From Chaetoderma sp. LZ-2023a (Eukaryota > Mollusca > Caudofoveata > Chaetodermatida > Chaetodermatidae): a stretch of 64,000 bases of DNA. The stretch covers positions 69,395,514 to 69,459,513 of the forward strand of contig CM067366.1 in the NCBI GenBank assembly GCA_034401795.1, read 5' to 3'. This document shows positions 21,240 to 30,884 of this stretch, piece after piece. The notes under the pieces are model-generated. The model did no database searches, was not told where the DNA came from, and worked only from the letters and a program-made list of their open reading frames with translations. Positions within the stretch are counted from its first letter, which is position 1; each line of letters begins with the position of its first letter. Made by a program: the position numbers and the translations under genes.

Positions 21240-21556
21240 CACACCAAAAGGCTTGAAAATAAAATTGTTAAAATTGTATACTTTTAGAGGCTTAAATTAT
21301 GAGCCTAGATGTAGTGAAACGAAATAATTCTTAACATATAATGATTTCATTATGTACAAATTAATATAATTTTTTCAGTTGTGGAATTGAAATAGAGACA
21401 CGAGCCCCTAATTCAACTTTGCAACTAAAAAAATTCTATTAATTTATATGGAATGAAATCATCATGTGTTAAGATTTATTTCATTTCGCTACATCTAGGC
21501 ACACATTTTAAGCCTCTAAAAGTATACAATTTTAACAATTTTATTTTCAGGCAATC
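21240..21556. repeat. Head-to-head palindrome of the same dispersed repeat
   Basis: Arm 1 (about 21240-21390) is inverted relative to arm 2 (about 21405-21556). Shared marks: GAAAATAAAATTGTTAAAAT versus TTTTAACAATTTTATTTTC, GTATACTTTTAGAGGCTTAA versus TTAAGCCTCTAAAAGTATAC, and the AATCATCATGTG segment at the inner ends. Arm length is about 150 bp. A single diverged relative lies at 45830-46000. Confidence 0.8.
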
Positions 21557-21974
21557 TGGTGTGAATATGCACCTTTAAGACAGATAGTCCCTATTAAATA
21601 ACCACCCTCGTGTGACTCCAATATTCATTTTATATGGCAACTTCCATACATGAATTGACCATCTGTTTTTCTACGGTCAATAAACTGCCCTTTGTAAATA
21701 GATTATACTGTATAAGCGTGTATGCACAATACATGACAGTGCTATTTAAAGGTATCCTGAAGCATTAAAACTAGACAAATTGTTATTAAATTTTAATGAT
21801 GATCGTCTTTTTTGAAATGGTCATTTTTGCTTTGATATTTGCTGCAACAATTATTTTATATTCTATTGTCTTCGCTCTTGCGCAATGCTCAATAGTCAGC
21901 ATTACTCAGCAATGACTATCAGTCAAACTCTTCAGCAAATGTTACCACATTGGATGTCATTGGATGTTACCCCG
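21557..21974. other. No gene seen
   Basis: AT-rich DNA without recognisable features. Confidence 0.4.
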
Positions 21975-22196
21975 TTAACACTCATATCAGCCAAAAACGG
22001 CTTCTGCAGTGCTCTTGAGAAATATCCATTTGCAGACCAAGAGAAGACTATTTTTTAAACTTTATCACTGGAATGACTGGCTCGATAACCGAGCCAGTCA
22101 TTCCAGTGGTAAATCTTTAAAAAAAGTCTTCTCGTGGTCTGCAAATGGACATATTCTATGAGAAAATTGAAAATTTTAAAAACATTTGAGGGTTAA
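21975..22196. mobile_element. TTAA-bounded palindromic MITE
   Basis: TTAACACTCATATCAGCC at the left and TTTGAGGGTTAA at the right. Core GGCTCGATAACCGAGCC in long arms CACTGGAATGACT / AGTCATTCCAGTG and GACCAAGAGAAGACT / AGTCTTCTCGTGGTC. Confidence 0.8.
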
Positions 22197-22558
22197 ATGG
22201 TTAATGGTACAAGATAACATGAGTTTGTACAAAGTACAACTGTGCCTTTACCGCGTCTCTTGTCATATGGTGTTTGGTTGGCAATCATCTGTATATATTC
22301 ATATAATATTTTCTTTAGTCATGCTTATACTGGAACCCGAGCTACTCAATGCACAAATCGATGTTTCAGGTTTTTAATCACCGGTGCTTGTAGCACTTTT
22401 AGAATAATTTTTAACATGTTTGAAATCATTGTGGCTATAATTAATATGCTTCTACTCATGGTTGTTGTTATTCCATATTTAGTCAATTCACTGTCGATAA
22501 TTCAATAACCTTTATTTGTTGACAGTTCTGAAGTGTAACTCACAATATATTTGTTATG

Positions 22559-22799
22559 TTAACCCTTTAACTCTCATATCGGCCAAAAATGGCTTCTGCA
22601 GTGGCCTTGAAAAATGTCCATTTACAGACCAAGAGAAGACTATTTTTGAAAATTTACCAATGGAATGATTGGCTCGATAACCGAGCCAGTCATTCCAGTG
22701 GTAAATTTTCAAAAAAGTCTTCTCTTGGTCTGCAAAAATGGACATTTTCTATGAGAAAATTTAAATTTTCTTGAACAAATTTGAGTGTTAAAGGGTTAA
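22559..22799. mobile_element. TTAA-bounded palindromic MITE, best-preserved copy
   Basis: TTAACCCTTTAACTCTC and GTGTTAAAGGGTTAA form the ends. The core GGCTCGATAACCGAGCC sits between ATGGAATGATT and AGTCATTCCAGTGG, extending through AAATTTACC / GGTAAATTTTCAAAAA and AGACCAAGAGAAGACT / AGTCTTCTCTTGGTCT. Total 241 bp, nearly all palindromic. No transposase; mobilisation would need a piggyBac-type enzyme in trans (inference). Confidence 0.85.
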
Positions 22800-23032
22800 T
22801 ATGCTCACTAACATACAAGAATCCATCTTGTAATAGATGCCTAAAATATGGCGCGTGTAAAAAGCATTACTTTTGTTAAGGTCTGTCGCATAAATTCATG
22901 GATGCGACTGATGTGTTATGTATAGTGGGGCAGATTAATATGACAATTGTGGATTTTGTGATAAAAGCCCCAGATTTGGCATATGTGTAGAGAAATAAAT
23001 TATAAATATTTTCAGTGTGAAATTGAAGCCTA

Positions 23033-23058
23033 GGCGGCCATTTTCCAAGATGGCCGCC
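23033..23058. promoter_or_regulatory. Inverted pair of YY1-like motifs
   Basis: GGCGGCCATTTT and AAGATGGCCGCC face each other across CC (one mismatch). CCAAGATGGCCGCC is close to the YY1 consensus. The context is TE-rich, so function is uncertain. Confidence 0.3.
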
Positions 23059-23289
23059 AGAATGGATTCTAAATATATAAACTTATATATATCCGCTGGT
23101 ATGGTAGCTAGAATAATGATTTAATTGTCGAAATATATGTTATTCCGGACTCTGGTTTCATATTTTAGCATTTCCAATCAAAACAACTGCTCCTTCAGGG
23201 CCAATATCATTATCCAACATCTCGTCCATTAGTGTGGGCTCGCAGATCTGAAGCACGAATAGAGCAATTTGGGATCACTTTGGATCAAA

Positions 23290-24830
23290 GAGTACAGAGA
23301 ACTCGACTGAAACTGTGACTGCTTGCCCACCTTCCAGATCTGCGAGCCCACACCAAGGGACGTGATGTGTTAATGGTGTTTGATAAAGATATTGGCCCTA
23401 CTTTGTCCAAAGCATGTGGTGACACTGAAAGCAATGCAGTGTATCTAGCACGTGCTGCACACATTGTACAAAAGAACGTTTGATAATCTGTAATCTTTTA
23501 ATGGGTCCTTCCAAGATAATTGTCAAGAACACTGCCAAGTTTATTGCTTGCACTATAAGTATGATGCTTGAATGGCCAAGCATAATGGACCAAAGTTGTG
23601 TGTCTATTTGATAAGGAACACATTCACTTGCTCAACTTCTTTAGTACAATGCTGCCCAGCACAAAGAATGCACAATGACAAATGCTGCAACAGATGTCAG
23701 ACACAACACTGCCCAAGAGATATCTGTTTGGTGGCCTCCACATAGAGATGGCAGCTTGGAAAACTGTAGTTGACTGGTTACAAAGGAGTGGATGGTCCTA
23801 AGCTCTTGTACAAGCAGAAATCATGACTTTCAGCATAGCGGATTCTTTTCTTCGAGCAACACATGTACAATGTGGCACACCAACTTACCGCTGCTTCACT
23901 ATACATTCTACAACACCATGCATATGATCAATACTGTGCCAAACTGGAAGATGTACGTCTTCCTCTGGGCTTAAATTCCTGGTGTAATGAAAGAACACAG
24001 ACCTGCCCACAATGTCCACTATTTCAGTATTTGGCACCTGTCATGCCCCTGTAAGTATGTGTTCTTATATATGTGCTTTCATTGCGAGAGGACAACTTTT
24101 CGATGCCCTGGCTGAAATTACTTCATGTTTCTTTGATATGGACCATACACACTATGCTCGTAGGATACCAGTACACCTGAAAGATATGTATATGCTTTCA
24201 TCTAGATATCCAGGTATAGCTAAAGAATTCAATGCTTGTCATTTAGTAGCACAGAAAACCAAACGTGTGTTCTTAGCAATCCTAATAGATCAGGCACATA
24301 AATAGAATAATGCATGTATCCAAGGAGATGGAGGTGCAGTTGGACTGACAGATAATCCAAATGCACTAAGGCGTTGAATGGCTGCTGACCCAGAGGTATC
24401 GCGAGTGATAGAGGAATTTGAAAGCACACAACATCACAAGAACAGATCAAGAAAAGCACACACTTCATCATGACCAAACTGCTACTGTACAGAAACTATT
24501 TGCACATGATGTCTCCTTACTCGTGACTGTGATTGAGGAGCTTGGACACCCTTTCGAAGAGAAGAACAGGGATTTGCATGTTATTGATACCAAGGAGATT
24601 GTGGACCCTGGTGCAGTAGTATCAGTTAGATATGCCCACGCGACTGGTCAAACCCAGTTTGATGCATACATGAAAAACTGCCTAATGGAATTGTGAAAAC
24701 ACTTTCAGAAACCAGAAGAAAGGACAACTCCAGAAATATCAAAATGTTTCATGTGTGTCATAAATTAGGATGTGAGGCCAATCATGTTCCTTGTGTTGCA
24801 TCTTTGAAAGTTTGTACACTCTAACAGTTA
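23290..24830 (+). pseudogene. Decayed gene of an uncharacterised mobile-element-like protein family
   Basis: Three fragments in consecutive order and differing frames resemble a large protein family that I remember as uncharacterised predicted proteins in corals, molluscs and fish. These are GRDVLMVFDKDIGPTLSKAC...AVYLARAAHIVQ (about 23352-23480), FFDMDHTHYARRIPVHLKDM through KEFNACHLVAQKT (about 24072-24302), and NNACIQGDGGAVGLTDNPNALRR then EELGHPFEEKNRDLHVIDTK and VRYAHATGQTQFDAY (about 24306-24697). Stops and frameshifts separate them. No catalytic role is established that I know of. The multi-copy, decayed state and wide spread suggest a mobile element. Family recognition is from memory and not searched. 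Confidence 0.6.
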
Positions 24831-25193
24831 GCCTAGCCAATCCAGTGGTACAGCATATGCATCACGCGTGATGCTCGCTTTTGACTTAAATCTCGGCACA
24901 TGTACTGCGGCACCAGACATAAGAGTGACGTCACCATACATGTCCAGTGCCGACCTGTGATATTATCATTAACCCTCGCAGGCCGGGGCTAATGTATTGA
25001 TGAAACCAGAGTACTCCAAGCAATTTGACTATACCAATGAAACACTTTTGGAAAGATTGTTGTGGCCAGGCAGCCACCATTTGTCACCTGTCTCTTGTGG
25101 CTGGGGGCCGGATATCCAGTCGTCGTGAAAGCTCGCGTATCCCTCAAGTTCCGGGTCAGCCAGTCAATGATATGTTGTGGCCTGGTCAGCCAG
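24831..25193. other. No gene seen
   Basis: Contains one perfect TGACGTCA near 24928 and a GC-richer stretch after 24970. No coding signal that I can support. Confidence 0.4.
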
Positions 25194-25508
25194 TCAGAGA
25201 TGTTCCATAGCTAGTTCCTGGTAGTTTGTGATCATTCTCAGGGCTTGTAACGCTGTCCCATGGGCGATCCTTCGGGGCTCCCCCACAAATATTTGCTGAC
25301 CGGAGCGGCCAGCCACCTCCTTGAAGATGCGCGGGTCTGGTCGGGCATTCCAAACACACTCGAACGGGGGTGCGCCAGTCTCCTCACAGTTGTTGAAGGT
25401 TGTATCGGAGATGGGGCCGCCATCATGGTGCTTGTGAGTGGTGCTATGGAGCAGACTGGTCACTTTCGAAACTGTCAGATAAACGGTTTGGTGGCCATCT
25501 TGGATCAT
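25194..25508 (-). other. Unrecognised open frame, possible TE protein fragment
   Basis: A 104-codon open frame in DNA clearly richer in GC than its surroundings. It contains CVWNARPDPRIFKEVAGRSG and EPRRIAHGTALQALRMI, a plausible globular composition without low-complexity bias. It has no start context, no splice evidence and no motif that I recognise. It may be a remnant exon of a transposon protein or chance. A second, 93-codon frame overlaps on the plus strand. Confidence 0.25.
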
Positions 25509-25900
25509 TTTCCCGCCAAAAATCCCATACTAAAGCAATGAGAAATTAAAAATGTCTTCTCGAGAACCGCTAAGCCGATTTCAAGTATATTTGGCAGGAT
25601 GCATCCTTATGGCCTATGGATCCAAATTTCTTCAAAGCAAGCCGATCAGCCATTTTGCCCGGTGACCATCTTGGATTGTGGTCAATTTTTAGAAACGTCT
25701 AAAAATGTTGTTCTCGGATACTACTTTTGATTCAATACTCATGAAATATCTAGGGCCAGAGCGTAGCCAAATTTGTTCAAGAAAACTTGATTGGCCAAAT
25801 GGTTTGGCTTCTCCAAAACTGCTGAACAGATTGGGCTGAAATTTGCAAGATATAATTAGGGACTAAGGGGCATTAAAATTTAATCAATTAAGCTTTCGTG
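25509..25900. repeat. Fragment of the CTCACCTGG-type dispersed repeat
   Basis: TCTTCTCGAGAACCGCTAAG, ATATTTGGCAGGATGCATCC and GGTGACCATCTTGGATTG resemble 27640-27800 (TTTAGCAGGGACTATCC, GCGGCCATCTTGGAG) in order and orientation. Ends are missing. Confidence 0.55.
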
Positions 25901-26732
25901 ATGAACTTATTTACGTAATTCATGACATAATTGACTATGACATCATCCTACACATCACATAGTTTATTGTGACGTCATATGATTGATGGATAAACTGAAA
26001 ATGTCCATTATGTTCAAAGGCCTGTCAAGAATCAATAGAATGAGGCAAAGTGAACCACTTGAAAACTATTAATATTCAGAAATATATAGATTGAAATTGT
26101 TTCAATAATAGCATTGTAGAATGTTTAGGAGTTTGTATTTGGTATTATTAGATATATATCTTTTGCTTTCCAAAGCTTGGTTTATCTTAGTAGATTCTAT
26201 TATAATCTATACATATGTGTACATGCATATACATATAGTTGCTGCAATAAGCCTTTTTTGTCAACTTAGGGGAGATAACTGATTGTTGTACTTTAACTGT
26301 TGTACAAAAATTATCTCCCCTGCCCTTTATACACTTAAGATCAACATCATTTTGATTGTGATGTCAGCAAACATGTGACATATTTCATTATGACATCAGG
26401 TCTTTGAGTGACAGATCGGGTTTCTCTACTAAATAACAAACTTAGTGATACAGGTTGTAGCCATGACTGGTTTGATTGAATAGATGGGATAAAGCTATGA
26501 CATAAACAAAATTTGTAGTACTAAGTTACCAGCTTCTGTGATTATCTTTGCTGTATTATGCTTTTGTTGTAAACTGGTGCTGTCTAAGACACCAACTATT
26601 TTCACAAATGTCATTATCATAGCTGCCATTTGAACTCTACTGTCCACACGACTCCTGTCAAGGTATTTTACACAACACTTGCCAAAGGAAGTGGAGTCTA
26701 CCAGCTACTGCAAATGTCTTAAACATTTTCCG
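25901..26732. other. No gene; small inverted repeat
   Basis: Repeated TGACATCA/TGACGTCA-like phrases (for example TGTGACGTCATATGATTGAT at 25970-25990) and TGGATAAACTGGAAA suggest the tail of a right-hand-type MITE at about 25905-26010. A 54-bp hairpin, AGGGGAGATAA (26268-26278) with TTATCTCCCCT (26311-26321), follows. No coding signal. Confidence 0.5.
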
Positions 26733-26929
26733 TTAACCCTTTCACTGACAAATCCCGGAAAAGTATGTTCTTTAGTATATGAAATTATTCTGTTGACTTT
26801 TGAAATTAATTTGACTGGAAGCTGTTACTGCCTATGGCAAATAATATTAAAAAAATCAACTGTTTTCGTTTATGGGTGCCTTGAAAATGAGATATGGGGA
26901 ATTCAGCGGTGAAGGTGTTAATAGGTTAA
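26733..26929. mobile_element. TTAA-bounded element with a hairpin relative inside
   Basis: It begins TTAACCCTTTCACTG and ends GTGAAGGTGTTAATAGGTTAA. Inside is GAAATTAATTTGACTGGAAG followed by CTGTTACTGCCTATGGCA, which resembles the hairpin arm of the right-hand MITE family. Confidence 0.5.
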
Positions 26930-26989
26930 TCATTTCATCTGAATTCCGAAACAGAGTTTGTTTTAATAAAACTTGGCTGAACTTGCTGA

Positions 26990-27275
26990 ATCTTTAGAAA
27001 TCATATCGACTGAAAATTGTTACTGCCTCAATTTACACTCAAATTGTTTTCAAAATAATCAGCAAAATTATTTAGTTTCCAATGTTGTAAGACTGAATAC
27101 CCATACCGTATGTGATGCAACCAGCTATATATGACTGATATAATGTTAGTAGTTTCTGGATACCGATGTAAAGGCATACATGTATATAGCTGGTGGCGTC
27201 ACAAATGGGAGTCAGTCTTACAATATTGACTGATTATTTTGAAAACACTTAGTGAAAATTGAGTAAGCAGCAACT
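26990..27275. repeat. Inverted-repeat element of about 280 bp
   Basis: The outer arms are CAAATTGTTTTCAAAATAAT and TGATTATTTTGAAAACACTT. The inner arms are TGTAAGACTGAATACCCAT and ATGGGAGTCAGTCTTACAAT, then GCAACCAGCTATATATG and CATGTATATAGCTGGTGGC. The TTTTGAAAACAATTTG arm is shared with the hairpin at 62596-62690. Confidence 0.7.
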
Positions 27276-27576
27276 TTCAGTCGATAGCTTTTCTGAATAT
27301 TCAGTATAAAAGGTATTTAATGATTTAATAATATGATGTTTCCATGGCAATAAATATTCATCAATCATTGTATTTAATCATTTCCTTCAATTTTATATAG
27401 GTTATGACTAAAGAGACGTGTGTATTTTAATATGTAATAAATAATAATAATAATCATAATAGTGTCTTATTGGTGTTTGTTGTTGTTTGCCAATCATATG
27501 TGTGCTTTATTATGACGCCGCCTCTCAATTTCTCCCCTCATGCACATTTATCTTCAAAGGATAGGTGGTATTATTA

Positions 27577-28470
27577 GCTCACCTGGCCTGAAATACCAGG
27601 TGAGCTTATGCCATGGCGATCGTCCATCCGTCTGTCAACTTTTCCTTTAAACGACTTCTCATGAACGATTGGGCCGATTTCAATTATATTTAGCAGGGAC
27701 TATCCTTATGGTATAGAGATTCAACTTTGTTTAAACGAAGCTGATCGACCAATCTGGCCAGCGGCCATCTTGGAGTTTGGCCGATTTGTAGAAATGTCTT
27801 TAAAAATAGTTCCGCAGCCATCTTCGATGACCTAGTTTTTCGCGAAAACGATTTCTCCAGAACTGCGGAAGGAATTAGGCCGAAATATGGGAGATATGCT
27901 TAGGAATCAAGGGCCATTAAAGATTGTTCAAGGGAAGTTGATCCGTCAAAAAACATGGCCACCGTTGGCCAAGTATATCTATAATGTTCAGTGAATTGTG
28001 AAAAGCCAGGGTATAATACTTATTAGTTTAAAAATATTCAACAGAATCTGTCTTAGGTCTCAGGCAAAACATGGCCCAATCCTAGTTCAGCTTTTGTCTC
28101 ACCCATATCACTTTTCCGAAGACGACTGCGAGGTCAAGGTCAAGGTTTTCAATTGCTTTGGCTTTTATTTCAAGCTTGCTGGAACTAAGCTTGAATACAT
28201 AGTCGCATATGGTGGTAGGGATCCACATGGCGGCATTGAGGTGACGAGGTCAAAGGTCAAGTTTACTGTAACCGTAATGCAAAACTGTTTTTGCGTTTAG
28301 CTAAGCATTTCATGTTAAATTTTAAGATTTGTTTGCCCCCATTTGAACTAAGCTTGGACACATGGTTGCCTATACTGTTTGGAATTGGCATGATGATATT
28401 GAAGTTGAAGGTCATGGTCATTGATCATTGATCTTTGATGCGTATCGACAATGAGGAGGACAGGTGAGAC
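27577..28470 (+). repeat. CTCACCTGG-type dispersed repeat, fairly complete
   Basis: It starts TTAGCTCACCTGGCCTGAAA with the self-complementary CTCACCTGG...CCAGGTGAG, then CCATGGCGATCGTCCATCCG, with several blocks on leaving Drosophila-like coding out: no open frame persists. It ends near GGACAGGTGAGAC. Diverged fragments are at 25509-25900, 54375-54890 and 57860-58862. I associate this repeat style with molluscs. Confidence 0.6.
28247..28259 (+). promoter_or_regulatory. AGGTCA direct repeat, 1-bp spacer (DR1)
   Basis: AGGTCAAAGGTCA is a perfect DR1, known as a site for RXR/HNF4/COUP-TF-type receptors. A DR0-like AGGTCAAGGTCA lies near 28130. Both are inside the dispersed repeat. Confidence 0.3.
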
Positions 28471-28599
28471 ATTAATTTTCAGTTATTACTTAGATTTTGT
28501 GCTAGATAAGATGACAGTCAATAGACACCGGAGCACAATGGATGAATCCACCTTTATCTATGCTCTGCCCATCTCTAGATAATGCTTTGCGCATGGTGG

Positions 28600-28991
28600 A
28601 ATGGACCTTTCCAGTTTTAGCTATGCCCCGCCCATCTCTATTTAAACTCTACCCACACGTCGTTCGTGTTGAGATCGATCGATCTCTGAACTTCCTGACT
28701 ATCAATTTCAAGAAAACTATACGGGTAAAGCTGTTGAATATTTTGAAACTAATTTGACTGGGTTCTGTTGCTGTCTATGGCAACCGCACCAAGTCAAATT
28801 AGTTTCAAAATATTCAACAACATGTTTATTCAATAGCAAAGACATACAATTCGTACGTGTTAGACTATATTACGAGTTTAAGACGGAATAAATCTAGTCA
28901 TTCATGACATAATTGATTATGACGTTAGCCTACATGACACGTAGTTGATTATGACATCATATGATGGATGGATAAACTGGGAACGTCCATT
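28600..28991 (+). mobile_element. CRE/hairpin MITE, copy A
   Basis: It runs from AATGGACCTTTCCAG to GGGAACGTCCATT. In order: TAGCTATGCCCCGCCCATCT, CTCTACCCACACG, GATCGATCGATCTCTGAACT, a weakened donor-like GGGTAAAG, the hairpin 28732-28820, then TTTAAGACGGAATAAATC, TGATTATGACGTTAGC and TATGACATCATATGATGG. The CREs are mutated here. A second, truncated start lies just upstream at 28541-28580. Confidence 0.8.
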
Positions 28992-29135
28992 TAAATGGAA
29001 GCTGTTACTAGAGGCAGTAACGGCATCTATATCAACCCCACCACCCAATATGCAGTTTCTCCTGCATTCATTAGCTCACTGGGTGAAAACACATGGCTGT
29101 CATCGAGCAATCAAAATTGAGTTTTTGGTGGTTGT
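28850..29135 (+). repeat. Direct duplication, unit 1 (MITE tail plus flank)
   Basis: It matches 29494-29777, including about 145 bp beyond the MITE end (GCAGTAACGGCATCTATATC, CCACCACCCAATATGCAG, GCTCACTGGGTGAAAACA). Shared flanks imply segmental duplication, not two insertions. Confidence 0.8.
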
Positions 29136-29390
29136 ACACCAGCGTCTTTGTTATTGACACAGCAAAAGATAGAATATTGACATCGGAGTGGTAAGAGTTA
29201 AACTCTTAAATCTAACGGTTTCGAGGAGATTTAATTAAGCAACAATAGTCATATCATTCAAGAACAAACTAGAAATTGACTTCAAGAAACGAACTTTTGA
29301 GTTAGACTGCACAAGCCATACTACCACAAAAAACACTGAGGCAATAACAAGCCAATGGCTTATGCCTCGTAAAATGATGATGATGATGAT

Positions 29391-29635
29391 CACGCTCGTG
29401 TTGGGACTGATCGATACCTGAACTCCCCGGCTATCATTTTCCAGAAAAAATATGTACAGGTACGCTTTTTGAAATTAATTTAACCGCATAGAATTCGTAC
29501 ATGTGTTGGACTATTAAGCGTTTAAGACGGACTAAATCGAGTCATTCATGAGGTACTTGATTATGACGTCAACCTATGCGTCACGTACTTGATTATGACG
29601 CCACATTATGGATGGATAAACTGGAAAGGTCCATT
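29391..29635 (+). mobile_element. CRE/hairpin MITE, copy B (5' truncated, hairpin lost)
   Basis: It starts at CGCTCGTGTTGGGACTGATC and keeps TCCAGAAAAAATATGTACAG and a mutated donor GGTACG. The hairpin is collapsed to TTTTTGAAATTAATTTAACC. It keeps TGATTATGACGTCAACC and the end GGAAAGGTCCATT. Confidence 0.75.
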
Positions 29636-29777
29636 TAACAGGAAGCTGTTACTACAGGCAGTAACGACATCTATATTAACCCCACCACCCAATATGCAGT
29701 TTTTCCTGCATTCATTAGCTCACTGGGTGAAAACATATGTCTGTCATCGAGAAATCAAAATTGAATTGTTGGTGGTT
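29494..29777 (+). repeat. Direct duplication, unit 2
   Basis: Counterpart of 28850-29135, with similar bases throughout and the same non-MITE flank. Confidence 0.8.
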
Positions 29778-30884
29778 GATGCATTTTGACCACTGGGTCG
29801 AATTTAAACAAACATGACTTGATTGATATCTGGATACTCCTCCTCTTTATAGAAGCACCAGTTATGGCTACATAACTGTAGCGAGTAGTAATGTTTCAAT
29901 AACTACATGTCCTGAACCCCCTGACTTATTTAAACAAACCTGTTGTGAACAATGCTAGATGGATAGGCTTGCGAACTTATAGAGCCATACCGAAACTTTA
30001 ATGACCATTTTGGTCGACGATCATGTCAGATTTCCGATATCTTTCATAAATAAATGTTTTAATGCTACTGAACCGCTTGGGAGACAAGCAAATGTTGCTG
30101 AAATCCATTCCGACAGTGCTACATTTTAAGAATTCTGTCAATTCAAATACTTATGCTTCAGGTGAGCGACACTAGCGACTTGGGCCTCTTCTTAAATTTT
30201 TCACTTTTCAAACATTAAATAACTCAAGTTCTACTAAATCGTGTATGCAATGATAATATTTAGCATATTGCTAGTCGGAACGTCTACACATTCTATAAGC
30301 TACTATCAAATTCTAATATTACCCTTCTGCAAATTTCTAAGAAATATCCAAATACAATTCAAGTAAAGATAACAACACCGAGGCCAATGACGACCATGGT
30401 GTGAAGAAGAAGCTAACGACTACAACGTCAAAAACAGCGGCCGTGGCGGCGACATCAACATCAGTGTCCACTGCCGATGCATTGTCCTATTGCACGGTCT
30501 CGGTTTCAGTTTCAGTTTATTTACCCTCCAGCGCTGCTCCCGTATTGAGCAGCGGAGCTATCTGAGAGGGCGTATGTTAGTACGTTGGCGCTGCCGCTAC
30601 CGTTACATTCTCGCAACACCATCGGACCGTAGGAATTACGTCGTAATTCATCGTACGTCTGTCTGGAGTTACGACGTTACGAAGGGATACCCCTCTGCCG
30701 CTTTAACAACTGATACTAAGCACGAACGTTGCTACTATTACTGTCGATACCACAACAACTACACCTACTAAAACTACGATCAATCTTCAGTCTTCTGTCT
30801 TTTCTATGAAGGAAACATGTCATTAACATATGCGCCGAGATACTGCACACATACCTGCAAAATACTATAAGTACAACTGCAATA
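29778..30884. other. No gene seen
   Basis: The end of a CTCACCTGG-type repeat (CAGGTGAGCGACACTAG, TTGGGCCTCTT) lies at about 30160-30192. A short GC-rich patch follows at 30360-30720 with the mirrored GCGCTGCTCCCGTATTGAGC. A 93-codon open frame (30490-30771) is basic and Tyr/Arg-rich with no motif. Confidence 0.4.

Noticed and set aside
30490-30771. 93-codon basic frame near an ISRE-like TTTCAGTTTCAG phrase
   Set aside because: No domain or splice support; the motif is short enough to be chance.
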